64,000 bases of DNA from Neoroseomonas alkaliterrae (GCF_014199195.1 NZ_JACIJE010000001.1:124001-188000), one strand, 5' to 3'. Counted from the first letter of the stretch, positions 48,384 through 58,733 are shown. The notes: generated by a model from the sequence alone, not told the origin. Made by a program: numbers and translations.

Positions 48384-49419
48384 CGCAGGGATTCCAGCAG
48401 GCGGCGTGATGGCCCGGCGCCAGCGGCGCGAATGGCGGGACATCCTGCGCGCAACGCGGCAGTGCGCGGCCGCAGCGCGGGGCGAAGGCGCAACCCGCAG
48501 GCCGGTCCCCCGGACCGGGCACCATGCCGGGGATCTCGGGCAGCGTCTCCGGCCGCTCGCGCGCGATCAGCGGGATGCTGGCCAGCAGGCCGCGCGTGTA
48601 GGGGTGGCGCGGCGCGGCGAAGAGTGATCCGACCGGCGCCTCCTCCACGATGCGCCCGGCATACATCACCGCGACGCGATGGGCCGTCTCGGCGATCACT
48701 GCGAGGTCGTGGGTGATGAGCAGCACCGCGCTTCCCATCTCCCGCTGCAGCCCGGCGAGCAGGTCGAGGATCTGCGCCTGCACCGTGACATCGAGCGCGG
48801 TGGTGGGCTCGTCGGCGATCAGCAGCGAGGGCCGGCAGGCAAGGGCGATCGCGATCATCGCGCGCTGCCGCATCCCGCCCGAGAGCAGATGCGGATAGGC
48901 CCGCGCCACGCGCGGCGGATCGGGGATGCCGACCAGGCGCAGCATCTCCTCCGCCCGCGCCGCCGCCTGCCGGGCCGAGAGGCCGAGATGCCGCACCACC
49001 GGCTCGGCGATCTGCCTCCCCACGGTCATCACCGGGTTGAGCGAGGTCATCGGCTCCTGGAAGATCATCGACAGCGCGCGGCCGCGCAGCGTCGACATCT
49101 CCGTCTCGCTCAGCCGCATCAGGTCGCGGCCTTCCAGCAGCACCTTGCCGCGCGGCAGGTCCGAGAGCGGCGGCTCCAGCAGCCGCATCACCGCCATCGC
49201 GGTCAGCGTCTTGCCGCTGCCGCTCTCGCCGACGAGGCCGAGCGTCTCTCCGCGCCGCAGATCGAAGGAGATGCCGTCCACCGCGCGCAGCGTATGGGGC
49301 GGGACGGGGATGTGCAGCGTCAGGCCGCGCACCGAGAGCAGCGGCGCCTCCGGCGAGGCTGCCGGCGCGTCGCGGGGAAGGGTCGCCGTCGCCGTCACGC
49401 CGCCGAGCATGGCACGCAT
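48376..49419 (-). CDS. Peptide-type ABC transporter ATPase (DppD-like)
   Basis: 347-aa ATPase partner of the DppF-like protein: Walker [11 protein letters not shown]-loop [17 protein letters not shown], signature [15 protein letters not shown], Walker [13 protein letters not shown], and C-terminal [12 protein letters not shown] with [14 protein letters not shown]. Starts at 49419 with GAGGGG 7 nt upstream. 31 bp after soxG on the same strand, linking the importer to the sarcosine oxidase genes. Confidence 0.93.
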   Translation of the reverse strand: MRAMLGGVTATATLPRDAPAASPEAPLLSVRGLTLHIPVPPHTLRAVDGISFDLRRGETLGLVGESGSGKTLTAMAVMRLLEPPLSDLPRGKVLLEGRDLMRLSETEMSTLRGRALSMIFQEPMTSLNPVMTVGRQIAEPVVRHLGLSARQAAARAEEMLRLVGIPDPPRVARAYPHLLSGGMRQRAMIAIALACRPSLLIADEPTTALDVTVQAQILDLLAGLQREMGSAVLLITHDLAVIAETAHRVAVMYAGRIVEEAPVGSLFAAPRHPYTRGLLASIPLIARERPETLPEIPGMVPGPGDRPAGCAFAPRCGRALPRCAQDVPPFAPLAPGHHAACWNPCDG

Positions 49420-49450
49420 GGCGCGCCCCTCACAACGCGCGGCGGCCCGG

Positions 49451-50044
49451 TCATTCGATCAACACCCCGTCCTGCGCGCCCGCTTCCATCAGCCAATGGA
49501 AGAAGGGCTCGGCGAGGGTCGCGAAGACCGTCAGTTCGAAGACAGGCGCCTCATCCGTCTGATGGATGAGGCAGCCGACATGCGCGATCTGCGTCGCCGC
49601 CGCGCGGCCCGGCCCGAAGGCCCGCGGGTGCAGGTCCAGCCGGCACCCGCGCGCGAGCACGCGCCGCGCCGCAGGGCCCGAGACGGCGATGGTCGTGCGG
49701 CCGTGGCTCTGGTCGGCCACCGCCGCCAGACCCGCGAAGGCCGCCGCCGCCCGCGCCGCGAGCGCGCCCTCCATGCCGCGCGGCGCGGCAAACAGCCAGT
49801 GCCCGGGCTGGATCCAGACGGCCGTCGCGTCGGGGGCCGCCGCCGCCTGTCCGGCAGGCGGCAGGGCGAGGCCGAAGGCCGCGCGGGCCGCCTCGGCCAG
49901 GGCATCCTCGCGCCCGCGCCGCGCCATCACCTGCACCATGTCGCGCCGCGGCAGGGTCACGCGCAGCGGCGCATCGCCGGGCGCGCCGTGCCGTCCCGGC
50001 GTGGCGCAGGCGGCCAGCGGATGCGTCGGCTCAGGCGCGGACAC
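49451..50044 (-). CDS. soxG: Sarcosine oxidase gamma subunit
   Basis: 197-aa SoxG subunit of heterotetrameric sarcosine oxidase; resembles a GcvT-like fold ([57 protein letters not shown]). GTG at 50044 is chosen because GGAG lies 7 nt upstream; the in-frame ATG at 50062 lies deeper within soxA and has no ribosome site. Overlaps soxA by 14 bases. Confidence 0.87.
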   Translation of the reverse strand: MSAPEPTHPLAACATPGRHGAPGDAPLRVTLPRRDMVQVMARRGREDALAEAARAAFGLALPPAGQAAAAPDATAVWIQPGHWLFAAPRGMEGALAARAAAAFAGLAAVADQSHGRTTIAVSGPAARRVLARGCRLDLHPRAFGPGRAAATQIAHVGCLIHQTDEAPVFELTVFATLAEPFFHWLMEAGAQDGVLIE

Positions 50045-52976
50045 GGATGTTCTCCGGGTCATGCATGTGCGGGCTGACCACCCTCATCCGGACCTCCTCG
50101 CCCATCAGGGGATTGGCGGCGATGACTTCGCTGCCCATGCGCGCCTCGCCTTCGCGCAGGAGGCCGAGGCCGATCCAGCCCGGCTCCACCACCGATCGCG
50201 TCGCGCTGGTGATCCATCCCTCGCTGCGCCCCTTCCCGTCCGGCAGCAGCAGATGCGATCCGGCCCGGATCTGCCGCGAGGGATCAACGCTGCGCAGGCC
50301 AACCAGGCGCGGCCGGGACGGATCCGTGAGTCCCGGCCGCTGCGCCAGGACGCGGCCGATGAAATCGCCCTTCTTCTTCAGCATCCGCCCGAGGCCGAGA
50401 TCCTGCGCGGTGGTCTGCCCGTTCAGCTCAGGCCCGGCGACATGCCCCTTCTCGATGCGGAGCAGGCCGAGCGCCTCCATGCCATAGGGCTCGATGCCGT
50501 GCGCCGCGCCCGCTGCCATCGCCGCCTGCCAGACATGAGTCGCGTAACCGGCAGGCATCGCGATCTCATAGGCCAGCTCGCCGGAGAAGGAGATGCGGAA
50601 CAGCCGCGCCGGGACGCCCGCGGCGGTGCAGTCGGCCACCGCCATGAAGGGGAAGGCCTCGTTCGAGAGGTCGATCCCCTGCACGAACCCGGCGACGACC
50701 TCGCGCGCGCGCGGCCCGGCGATGGCGATGGCCGCCCATTGGTCGGTCACGCTCGCGAGGCTGACATCAAGCTCCGGCCAGGCACTCGCGAGGTGGAATT
50801 CGAGATGCTGCATCACCGGCCCGGCCTGCGCCGTCGTGGTGGTGACGAACCAGCTCTCGGGGCCGATGCGGCTGGTGGTCCCGTCGTCGAAGACGATGCC
50901 GTCCTCGCGCAGCATCAGCCCGTAGCGCGCGCGGCCGACAGGCAGCGTCGAGAAGGTGTTGGCGTAGATACGGTCGAGGAACGTCGCCGCATCGGGCCCC
51001 TCCACCAGGATCTTGCCGAGCGTCGAGACATCGCAGATGCCGACACGCTCGCGCACAGCGCGCGCCTCGCGCAGCACGCTCGCCCAGGCATCGGCATCCT
51101 CCTTGCGCGGGTAGTATGCCGGGCGCTTCCAGATCCCCGCATCGAGCCAGACGGCGCCGAGCGCATCGTGCACGGCATGCAGCGCCGTGCGCCGCGTCGG
51201 CTGGAAGTGACGGCCGACGCCTTCGCCCGCCATCGCCCCCCAGGCGATGGGCGCGGTGTAGGGGCGGAAGCGCGGCAGGCCGACGCGCGCCACCGGCTCG
51301 CCGCGCGCCTCGGCCAGAACCGCGGCGCCGACGATGCCGCCGCTCTTGCCCTGGTCCGTGCCCATCGCGTGCGTGGTGTAGCGCTTGGCGTGCTCGATAT
51401 GGCTGAAACCCTCGCGGTGCGCGAGGCGCATGTCCGCCGCCGTCACGTCGTCCTGCAGGTCCACGAAAGCCTTGCCGCGGCCCTTCACCTCCCACAGTGC
51501 GAAGGGGCGGCAATCCGCCGCCGGCGCCTCGGGCAGCGCGAAGGAGGGGGACGCGGCGAAGCCTGCCGCCTCGGCTGCCGCCCGGCCGGCCGCCGCGCCA
51601 TCGGCCGCCGCCGCGGCGATGCCGTGCACGCCACGGCAGGCGCCGGCGCTGCGTTCGCGCTGGACCGGCGCGCCGGGGATGAAGGCGAGCAGCGCCTCAT
51701 CCCAGACCAGCGGCGCACCCGACATGCTCGCGAGATGCACCGCCGGATTCCATCCGCCCGAGACCATCAGCAGATCGGCGGCGAAGGCATCGCCGCGCCC
51801 CGCCGCCCCCACGCGGCGCACCGACACGCCGCGCAAGGCCGCATGACCGACCGTGCCGCAGACCTCGCTGCCGGCGCGGACATCGAAGCCCGCCTCCCGC
51901 GCGCGCTGCATCGCCGCACTGTCCTGGCGCGGATCCACGATGGCGACGATGCGCGCCCCCGCCTCGGCCATGGCGTGCGCGGCCTCATAGGCGCCGTCAT
52001 GCGTCGCGAAGAGCACCGCGGCCTCGCCCGCGCGCACGCCATGGCGGCGCGCATAGCCGCGCGCTGCGCCGGCCAGCATCACGCCGGGCCGGTCGTTGCC
52101 CGGGAAGGCGATCAGGCGCTCATGCGCGCCGGTCGCCAGCACCACCTCGCGCGCGCGGATGGTCCAGGCGCGCTGGCGCGGCAGGTGCGGCGGCGGTTCC
52201 GGCAGATGGTCCGAGACGCGCTCCACCGCGCCGAGAACGCCGTGGTCGTAGAAGCCGAAGACGGTGGTGCGCGGCATCACCGTGACCTCGGGCATCGCAT
52301 CGAGCGCGGCGAGGGCCGCGCGCCGCCAGCCCTCCAGCGCCGGCTCGTTCAGCAGGTCGCCGCCGGGCAGGGCATCCTGCTCGGCCAGGATCACCCGCGC
52401 GCCGGCAGCGCCCGCCGCGCGGGCCGCCGCGAGGCCGGCCGCGCCCGCGCCGACCACCAGCACGTCGCAATGGGCGTGCGCGGCCTCGTAGCGGTCGGGA
52501 TCCGGCAGGCCCGAGGCGCGGCCGAGGCCCGCCGCGCGTCGGATCATCGGCTCATAGACGCGCTCCCACCACGCGGCGGGCCACATGAAGGTCTTGTAGT
52601 AGAAGCCGGCGCCGAGCCAGGGGGCGAGCAGCCCCGCTGCCGCCATCCAGTCGAAGGCGAGCGAGCCGCGCCGGTTCTGGCTCTGCGCGACGAGCCCGTC
52701 GAACAGTTCGATGACGGTGGCGCGCGTGTTCGGCTCGCGCCGTGCGCCCTCGCGCAGCTCGACCAGCGCGTTCGGCTCCTCGACCCCGGCAGAGAAGATG
52801 CCGCGCGGCCGATGGTACTTGAATGATCGCCCGACCAGCCGCACGCCGTTGGCAAGCAGCGCAGACGCCAGCGTGTCGCCCGGATGCCCCTCGTAGCGCC
52901 GCCCGTCGAAGGTGAAGGCGAGCCGCGTGGCGCGGTCGATGTGGCCGCCGGTGGGAAGGCGATGGGGCTGGCTCAT
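50031..52976 (-). CDS. soxA: Sarcosine oxidase alpha subunit
   Basis: 981-aa multidomain subunit. N-terminal Fer2-like domain ([20 protein letters not shown] and [13 protein letters not shown]), NAD-binding flavoprotein fold [20 protein letters not shown], and a C-terminal GcvT-like folate domain ([51 protein letters not shown]). The enzyme oxidises sarcosine to glycine, H2O2 and, with tetrahydrofolate, 5,10-methylenetetrahydrofolate. Start [11 protein letters not shown] at 52976 overlaps the soxD stop (ATGA). Confidence 0.96.
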   Translation of the reverse strand: MSQPHRLPTGGHIDRATRLAFTFDGRRYEGHPGDTLASALLANGVRLVGRSFKYHRPRGIFSAGVEEPNALVELREGARREPNTRATVIELFDGLVAQSQNRRGSLAFDWMAAAGLLAPWLGAGFYYKTFMWPAAWWERVYEPMIRRAAGLGRASGLPDPDRYEAAHAHCDVLVVGAGAAGLAAARAAGAAGARVILAEQDALPGGDLLNEPALEGWRRAALAALDAMPEVTVMPRTTVFGFYDHGVLGAVERVSDHLPEPPPHLPRQRAWTIRAREVVLATGAHERLIAFPGNDRPGVMLAGAARGYARRHGVRAGEAAVLFATHDGAYEAAHAMAEAGARIVAIVDPRQDSAAMQRAREAGFDVRAGSEVCGTVGHAALRGVSVRRVGAAGRGDAFAADLLMVSGGWNPAVHLASMSGAPLVWDEALLAFIPGAPVQRERSAGACRGVHGIAAAAADGAAAGRAAAEAAGFAASPSFALPEAPAADCRPFALWEVKGRGKAFVDLQDDVTAADMRLAHREGFSHIEHAKRYTTHAMGTDQGKSGGIVGAAVLAEARGEPVARVGLPRFRPYTAPIAWGAMAGEGVGRHFQPTRRTALHAVHDALGAVWLDAGIWKRPAYYPRKEDADAWASVLREARAVRERVGICDVSTLGKILVEGPDAATFLDRIYANTFSTLPVGRARYGLMLREDGIVFDDGTTSRIGPESWFVTTTTAQAGPVMQHLEFHLASAWPELDVSLASVTDQWAAIAIAGPRAREVVAGFVQGIDLSNEAFPFMAVADCTAAGVPARLFRISFSGELAYEIAMPAGYATHVWQAAMAAGAAHGIEPYGMEALGLLRIEKGHVAGPELNGQTTAQDLGLGRMLKKKGDFIGRVLAQRPGLTDPSRPRLVGLRSVDPSRQIRAGSHLLLPDGKGRSEGWITSATRSVVEPGWIGLGLLREGEARMGSEVIAANPLMGEEVRMRVVSPHMHDPENIRVRA

Positions 52977-53248
52977 GCCGGCGGCACCTCCAGCGTCCCG
53001 GTCGCGGTGACGACGGCGCGGATCTCGTGCGTCACGGTGTGGCGCAGCACCTTGAGGAAGGCGCGGCAGCCCGCCGCATGCTGCCACCATTCCACCTGCC
53101 AGCCGCGCGGATTGGTCCGCGTGTAGAGGTAGTCATGGAAGGCGGCGATGTCGCCATCCGCGCCCGGGCGGGTCACCGTCGCGTCGCCGCGGTAGCTGAA
53201 CTCCGCCTCGTCGCGCGCGCCGCAATGGGGGCAGGGGATGCGCAGCAT
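52973..53248 (-). CDS. soxD: Sarcosine oxidase delta subunit
   Basis: 91-aa zinc-binding small subunit. CPHCG at 6-10 and HAAGC at 57-61 supply the Cys3His zinc site known in heterotetrameric enzymes; WQVEWWQHAAGCRAFL-type ending is diagnostic. One base separates it from the soxB stop, and it overlaps soxA. Confidence 0.96.
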   Translation of the reverse strand: MLRIPCPHCGARDEAEFSYRGDATVTRPGADGDIAAFHDYLYTRTNPRGWQVEWWQHAAGCRAFLKVLRHTVTHEIRAVVTATGTLEVPPA

Positions 53249-53249
53249 G

Positions 53250-54503
53250 CTACTGCGCCCAGAAATGGGGCCCGTTGCCCCGCTCGTCGAGCATGCGCCC
53301 CTCGCGGAAGCGGTCGAGCGTGAAGGCCGCGTTCAGAGAGTGCGGCTCGTCCTTCGCGATGGTCCAGGCGTGGCACCATCCCGAGGCCGGCGTCGCCTTG
53401 AAGCCGCCATAGCACCAGCCCGCGGTCATATAGAGGCCGCGCACCGGCGTCCGGCAGATATAGGGCGAGCCATCCGGCGTCATGTCCATCACCCCCGCCC
53501 AGGAGCGCAGCCCGCGCAGCCGCCCCAGCGCGGGGATCATGCTGACGCCCGCGGCATAGACGTGCTCGGCTTCCGGCAGCGTGCCGCGCTGGCCGTAGGA
53601 AGGATAGCCGTCCAGCCCCCCGCCGAAGACCAGCCCGCCCTTGTCCGACTGGCTGATGTAGAAATGGCCAGCGCCAAAGGTGACGACGCAGTCGATCAAG
53701 GGCTTCAGCCCCTCGCTGACGAAGGCCTGCAGCAGATGCGTCTCGATCGGCACGCGGAAGCCGGCCATCGCGGTCAGCGTGCTGGTATGGCCCGCGACGG
53801 CGAGGCCGACCTTGGGCGCGCGGATCTCGCCGCGCGTGGTGCGCACGCCCTGGATGGCGCCGCCCTCCAGGATCATGCCCGTCACCTCGCAATGCTCGAT
53901 GATGTCCACGCCGCGCGCATCGGCGGCGTGCGCGAAGCCCCAGGCCACGGCGTCGTGCCGGGCGGTTCCGCCCCGCCGCTGCAGCAGCCCGCCCATCACC
54001 GGGTAGCGGCCGTTGTCGAGGTCCACGAGCGGGCACATCGCCTTCACGCCCTCGCGGTCGAGGATCTCGGCGTCGATCCCGTTCAGCCGCATCGAGTTGC
54101 CGCGGCGCATCGCCGCATTGCGCTGCGCATCGTTGTGGAAGAGGTTGAGCACGCCGCGCTGGCTCATCATCACGTTGTAGCCGAGCGACTGTTCGAGCCT
54201 TTCCCACAGCTTCAGCGAATGCTCGTAGAAGTTGTTGTTCTCGGGCAGCAGGTAGTTGGAGCGCACGATGGTCGTGTTGCGCCCGGTATTGCCCTGGCCG
54301 ATCAGCCCGCGCTCGAGCACCGCCACGTTGCGGATGCCGTGCACCTCGGCGAGGTAGAAGGCGGTGGCGAGACCATGACCGCCGCCGCCGACGATAATGA
54401 CGTCGTAGGACGGCTTCGGGTCGGGCTTGCGCCAGGCCTCGCGCCAGCCGCTGTTGCCGCGCAGCCCCTCGAGCAGAATGCGGAAGCCCGAATACCCCGC
54501 CAT
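53250..54503 (-). CDS. soxB: Sarcosine oxidase beta subunit
   Basis: 417-aa catalytic flavoprotein. FAD motif YDVIIVGGGGHGLATAFYLA (about 33-52), LERGLIGQGNTGRNTTIVRSN, and ARHDAVAWGFAHA around His183, the likely site of covalent FMN attachment (equivalent to about His172-175 in characterised enzymes; inferred by context). C-terminal SWAGVMDMTPDGSPYICRT and GWCYGGFKATPASGW are typical. Start MAGYSGFRILLEGLRGNSGW at 54503. First gene of soxBDAG followed by five ABC genes; the usual glyA and purU companions are not adjacent. Confidence 0.96.
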   Translation of the reverse strand: MAGYSGFRILLEGLRGNSGWREAWRKPDPKPSYDVIIVGGGGHGLATAFYLAEVHGIRNVAVLERGLIGQGNTGRNTTIVRSNYLLPENNNFYEHSLKLWERLEQSLGYNVMMSQRGVLNLFHNDAQRNAAMRRGNSMRLNGIDAEILDREGVKAMCPLVDLDNGRYPVMGGLLQRRGGTARHDAVAWGFAHAADARGVDIIEHCEVTGMILEGGAIQGVRTTRGEIRAPKVGLAVAGHTSTLTAMAGFRVPIETHLLQAFVSEGLKPLIDCVVTFGAGHFYISQSDKGGLVFGGGLDGYPSYGQRGTLPEAEHVYAAGVSMIPALGRLRGLRSWAGVMDMTPDGSPYICRTPVRGLYMTAGWCYGGFKATPASGWCHAWTIAKDEPHSLNAAFTLDRFREGRMLDERGNGPHFWAQ

Positions 54504-54672
54504 CGCCACCTCTGCCGCCTTGCGGGGAAGGTTACGCAGCAATGACAAGGACCGGCAAGGTTCCAGGGTGCGCTGCAGCGGCGCCATGACACGGAACCGC
54601 AATGCCACGGTCACACCAGTGTCGCGGCCGCGAGGCTAGGGACCGGGAGAATCAAATCACGGGAGTCCGCCC

Positions 54673-55692
54673 ATGCGCCGCCTTGCCCTGCTCGCCTGCG
54701 CCCTGATCGGCCTCGCCCCGGCGGCCGAGGCGCAGCAGCGCACCCGCCTGACCGTCTACACGGCGATCGAGAACGAGCAGCTCGCCCCGTTCAAGCAGGC
54801 CGCGGAGGCCGCGCTGCGCGACATCGAGATCGCCTGGGTCCGCGACAGCACCGGCATCATCACCGCCCGCCTCATCGCCGAGCGCCAGAACCCCCGCGCC
54901 GACGTGATCTGGGGCCTGTCCGTCTTCTCGCTGCTGCAGATGGAGGCGCTCGACATGCTCGAGCCCTACACGCCGCAGGGCGCGGAGGCGCTGCGCGCCA
55001 ACATGCGCTCCGACCGCAGCCCGATGACTTGGACGGGCATGGACGCCTTCGTCTCCGCGATCTGCTTCAACACGGTGGTGGCGCAGCAGCGCAACCTGCC
55101 GCGGCCAACCACGTGGAACGACCTGCTGAACCCCGCCTTCCGCGGCCAGGTTGTGATGCCCAACCCGAATTCCTCGGGCACCGGCTTCCTGACGATGGCC
55201 GGCTGGATCGGCACGCGCGGCGAGGCGGGCGCCTGGGACTTCATGACCCGGCTGCACGAGAACATCCAGGTCTACACCCATTCCGGCTCGGCGCCCTGCA
55301 ACAACGCCGCGCGCGGCGAGTTCGCCGTGGGCATTTCCTTCGACATGCGCTCCGTCACGCTGCGCAACCAGGGCGCGCCGATCGAGATCATCGTGCCGAG
55401 CGACGGCGTCGGCTTCGACCTCGAGGCCACCGCCATCCTGCGCGGCACGCGCAACCTCGCCGCAGCGCGCAGGTTGGCCGATTTCGCGGTCTCCCGCCCG
55501 GCGATGGAACTCTATGGCCGCTACTACGCACTGCTCGCCCTGCCGGGCGTGGAGCCGACCGTCCGCAATTACCCGGCCGACTTCGCGGAGCGTCTGGTCA
55601 GCGCGGATTTCCGCGCCATCGCCACGCAGCGCGAGAGGCTGCTGCGCGAATGGGCGCAGCGTTTCGACGGCAAGTCGGCGCCGAGGAACTGA
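54673..55692 (+). CDS. ABC transporter substrate-binding protein (2-aminoethylphosphonate/Fe3+ type)
   Basis: 339-aa periplasmic protein with signal peptide MRRLALLACALIGLAPAAEA. LTVYTAIENEQLAPFKQ, WVRDSTGIITARLIAER and ADVIWGLSVFSLLQMEALDM closely recall PhnS-type proteins that bind 2-aminoethylphosphonate, within the wider AfuA/FbpA family. GGGAG at 54663 is the ribosome site. Divergent from soxB across 169 bp, where both promoters must lie. No phnW/phnX degradation genes are seen in the window. Confidence 0.85.
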   Translation: MRRLALLACALIGLAPAAEAQQRTRLTVYTAIENEQLAPFKQAAEAALRDIEIAWVRDSTGIITARLIAERQNPRADVIWGLSVFSLLQMEALDMLEPYTPQGAEALRANMRSDRSPMTWTGMDAFVSAICFNTVVAQQRNLPRPTTWNDLLNPAFRGQVVMPNPNSSGTGFLTMAGWIGTRGEAGAWDFMTRLHENIQVYTHSGSAPCNNAARGEFAVGISFDMRSVTLRNQGAPIEIIVPSDGVGFDLEATAILRGTRNLAAARRLADFAVSRPAMELYGRYYALLALPGVEPTVRNYPADFAERLVSADFRAIATQRERLLREWAQRFDGKSAPRN

Positions 55693-55719
55693 GCGGCGGC
55701 GCGGGCGGCGAAGGTGACA

Positions 55720-56844
55720 ATGGCAGCGCCGCCGGATGCGGCGGTGGCGGCCCGGCCGGCATCCAACGCCGCCGCCGCCCCGTATCTCGAGGTGATCGAG
55801 GTCGGCAAGCAGTTCGGGACCTTCGTCGCGCTGCACCGCGTGAACCTGAGCGTGCAGCCGGGCGAGTTCGTCACCTTCCTCGGCCCATCGGGCTGCGGGA
55901 AGACGACGCTGCTGCGCGGCATAGCCGGGCTCGATCCGCCGACCAGCGGGCGGATCCGGCAGGCGGGGCGGGACATCACCTTCCTGCCCCCTGCCGAGCG
56001 CGACTTCGGCATCGTCTTCCAGTCCTACGCGCTGTTTCCCAACCTCAGCGTCACGCAGAACGTCGCCTATGGCCTGCGCGGCCCGGCCTGGCCGAAGGCG
56101 CGCGCGCGGCAGCGGGTGGCCGAGCTTCTCGATATCGTCGGCCTCTCCGATCAGGCGGCGAAGTATCCCGCGCAGCTCTCCGGCGGGCAGCAGCAGCGCG
56201 TCGCACTCGCCCGCGCGCTGGCGAATGAGCCCGGCCTGCTGCTGCTGGACGAGCCCCTCTCCGCCCTCGATGCCATCGTGCGCCAGCACCTGCGGCAGGA
56301 GATCCGCTCCCTTCAGCAGCGGCTCGGCGTGACCACCGTGATGGTCACGCACGACCAGGAGGAGGCGATGGGCGTCTCCGACCGCATCGTGGTGATGGCG
56401 CGCGGCCGGATTGAGCAGATCGGCACGCCCGCCGAGGTCTATGACGCCCCCGCATCCCCCTTCGTCGCCGCCTTCATCGGCCATTCCAGCCGCTTCGAGG
56501 CGGTGGTGGATTCGCCGCCGGGCTTCGTTGTCGCGCGCGGGCACAGGCTCGCCGCGACGGCAGCACGTTCCCTGCTCTATGGCGCCCGTGTGACCGTCTT
56601 CATCCGGCCCGAGCATGTCCTTCTGCATCGCGCCGATGCCGCACCACCCGGCGCCCTGACGGGACGCGTCACCGCGCTCGAGTATCTCGGCGCGGTCTGC
56701 CGCGTGTCGGTCGAGGCGGGCGGGCTCCCTCTGCTCGCAGCGGTCGCGCCGCAGGAGATCGGGGCGCTCGGCGCCATGCCGGGTGGCGAGATCGCGGCCG
56801 TGCTTCCGGCCGACCGGCTGTTGGTCTTTCCCGCAGATGAGTGA
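55720..56844 (+). CDS. ABC transporter ATPase (PhnT/FbpC-like)
   Basis: 374-aa ATPase: Walker A GPSGCGKTT, Q-loop FGIVFQSYALFPNLSVTQNV, signature LSGGQQQRVALARAL, Walker B LLLLDEPLSALD, and a C-terminal TOBE domain (FIRPEHVLLHR, GRVTALEYLGAVCRVSV). ATG at 55720 has GAAGG 5 nt upstream and is preferred over GTG 55714. Last 8 bases overlap the permease gene. Confidence 0.9.
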   Translation: MAAPPDAAVAARPASNAAAAPYLEVIEVGKQFGTFVALHRVNLSVQPGEFVTFLGPSGCGKTTLLRGIAGLDPPTSGRIRQAGRDITFLPPAERDFGIVFQSYALFPNLSVTQNVAYGLRGPAWPKARARQRVAELLDIVGLSDQAAKYPAQLSGGQQQRVALARALANEPGLLLLDEPLSALDAIVRQHLRQEIRSLQQRLGVTTVMVTHDQEEAMGVSDRIVVMARGRIEQIGTPAEVYDAPASPFVAAFIGHSSRFEAVVDSPPGFVVARGHRLAATAARSLLYGARVTVFIRPEHVLLHRADAAPPGALTGRVTALEYLGAVCRVSVEAGGLPLLAAVAPQEIGALGAMPGGEIAAVLPADRLLVFPADE

Positions 56845-58531
56845 CGGCGCGCTGGCCGGCGCACCGATGCGCCCGCGCCTCTCGGCCGACCAGAAGGCGA
56901 TGCGCGCATCCCTCGCGCTGGCGGTCGCCTTCCTCGCGCTGTTCCTGGTGATGCCGCTCGCGGCCCTCTTCCTGCGTGCCTTCGAGACGGCCGATGGCGG
57001 CTTCGCGGGCCTTGCGAATTTCCGCACCTATGCGACCACGCCGGCGCTGCTCGCCGCGGCATGGAACAGCCTCTGGACCGCGGCGCTGACAGCGGTGATC
57101 GTGGTGCCGCTGGCCTTTGCCTATGCCTATGCGCTCACGCGGTCCTGCATCCCGTTCAAGGCCGCCTTCCGCGCGGTGATGATGCTGCCGCTTCTGGCGC
57201 CGTCACTGCTGCCCGCGCTCGCCATGATCTACCTCTTCGGCAACCAGGGGATGCTGCGCTGGATGCTGGGGGGCGGCAGCATCTATGGGCCGATGGGGAT
57301 CGTCGCCTCGCAAGTGTTCTACTGCTTCCCGGCGGCAGTGATCATCCTTTCAGTCGCGCTCTCCTCGGCCGATGCGCGGCTCTACGAGGCGGCGGCGGCG
57401 CTCAAGGCATCGCGCCTGCGCATCTTCCACACGGTCACGCTGCCGGGCTCGCGCTACGGCCTGGTGTCGGCCTTCGTCGTCGTGTTCACGCTGGTTGTGA
57501 CGGATTTCGGCATCCCGAAGGTCATCGGCGGGCAGTTCCCGGTGCTTGCGACCGACGTGTACAAGCAGGTGGTGGGCCTGCAGGACTTCAACATGGGCGC
57601 GGTGGTCGGAATCGTGCTCCTGGTGCCTGCCGTCGGTGCCTTCCTGCTCGACCGCTGGGCGACGCGCCAGCGCGCGGCCACCTTCTCGGGCCGCGCGGTG
57701 CCGCTGCGCCCAGAGCCGCGCCCGGCGAGAGACCGCCCGCTGCTGGTGCTCTGCCTGGTGGTCGCGCTTCTGCTGCTGGGCATCGTGGGCGTCGCCGCCT
57801 GGGGGTCGCTGATCCGCTTCTGGCCCTACAACCTCGCGCTGACCCTCGACAACTACGACTTCGGCCGCTTCGATTCCGCCGGCTGGGGCTCGCTGTGGTT
57901 CTCGGTGCGGATGGCGGCCCTCGCCGCGGTGATCGGCACGGCCATCGTCTTCCTGGTGGCCTATGTGCTGGAGCGCGGCCCGCAAGAGGGCGCCCTGCCC
58001 GCCCTGACCCGCTTCGCCGCGACGGTGCCGCTGGCGGTGCCCGGGCTGGTGCTCGGCCTCGCCTACATCCTGTTCTTCAACCACCCGGCCAATCCGCTCG
58101 GCGTGCTCTATGGAACCACGGCGATCCTGGTGGTGAACTCGATCGTCCACTTCTACACCGTCGGCCACCTGACCGCGGTGACGGCGATCCGCCAACTCGA
58201 CCCCGAGTTCGAATCGGTGGGCGCCTCGATGCGCGTCCCGGTCTGGATCACCTTCGGGCGCGTGACGGTCCCCATGTGCCTGCCGGCGATCCTCGAGATC
58301 GCCATCTACCTCTTCGTCAATGCGATGACGACCGTGAGCGCGGTGATCTTCCTTTACGGCCCCGAGACCAAGCCCGCCTCGGTCGCCGTGGTTCACATGG
58401 ACGAGGCGGGCCAGGCCAGCGCCGCGGCGGCCATGGCGATGGCGATCCTGGGCGTGACCGTCAGCGCGAAGCTCGCGCAACTCGCGCTCGGCGCGCTGCT
58501 CGGGCGTCTCACCCAGCGCTGGCGGGGATAG
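56837..58531 (+). CDS. Two-domain ABC transporter permease (PhnU/PhnV or FbpB type)
   Basis: 564-aa permease with twelve helices in two homologous halves, each with an EAA-type loop (YEAAAALKASRLRIFHTVTLP and FESVGASMRVPVWITFGRVTVP, given in part). Such fusions replace separate PhnU and PhnV or match FbpB. GSIYGPMGIVASQVFYCFPAA in half one is typical for 2-aminoethylphosphonate systems. Forms one unit with the two upstream genes; 202 bp then precede the second mrp operon. Confidence 0.88.
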   Translation: MSDGALAGAPMRPRLSADQKAMRASLALAVAFLALFLVMPLAALFLRAFETADGGFAGLANFRTYATTPALLAAAWNSLWTAALTAVIVVPLAFAYAYALTRSCIPFKAAFRAVMMLPLLAPSLLPALAMIYLFGNQGMLRWMLGGGSIYGPMGIVASQVFYCFPAAVIILSVALSSADARLYEAAAALKASRLRIFHTVTLPGSRYGLVSAFVVVFTLVVTDFGIPKVIGGQFPVLATDVYKQVVGLQDFNMGAVVGIVLLVPAVGAFLLDRWATRQRAATFSGRAVPLRPEPRPARDRPLLVLCLVVALLLLGIVGVAAWGSLIRFWPYNLALTLDNYDFGRFDSAGWGSLWFSVRMAALAAVIGTAIVFLVAYVLERGPQEGALPALTRFAATVPLAVPGLVLGLAYILFFNHPANPLGVLYGTTAILVVNSIVHFYTVGHLTAVTAIRQLDPEFESVGASMRVPVWITFGRVTVPMCLPAILEIAIYLFVNAMTTVSAVIFLYGPETKPASVAVVHMDEAGQASAAAAMAMAILGVTVSAKLAQLALGALLGRLTQRWRG

Positions 58532-58593
58532 CAGCGGGACGGGGCGCCGACCCCGAGCCCGCCATGCCCGCAGGGAAGCGACAGACGCCTGCC

Positions 58594-58643
58594 GCGTTCA
58601 CCTTCGTGAACGCCGCGGCGTTCACGCGTTCCCGATCGTGAAC
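58594..58643. promoter_or_regulatory. Overlapping GTTCAC/GTGAAC palindromes upstream of the second mrp operon
   Basis: Four half sites: GTTCAC at 58596 and 58620, GTGAAC at 58606 and 58638. They make an 8-bp-arm palindrome with a CTTC spacer (58594-58613), a perfect 22-bp palindrome (58605-58626) and a third with 7-bp arms across a 10-nt gap (58620-58644). Such overlapping symmetric sites are typical operators for a dimeric repressor; the regulator is unknown. They start about 60 bp after the permease stop and end about 90 bp before mrpA of operon 2. Confidence 0.6.
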
Positions 58644-58733
58644 ACGGATGCCGCCCTGGCCGGCGCAAGGCCCTGATTCTCCGGCATTCCGCCACGGCTC
58701 CCTCCTGGCACGGCGCTTGGAGAGCGAAGGGCG

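Noticed and set aside
58706..58720. Sigma-54-like TGGCACG-N4-TTGG ahead of mrpA operon 2
   Set aside because: The -12 element reads TTGG instead of TTGC, and the predicted start would fall at the mrpA ATG, leaving no room for the ribosome site.
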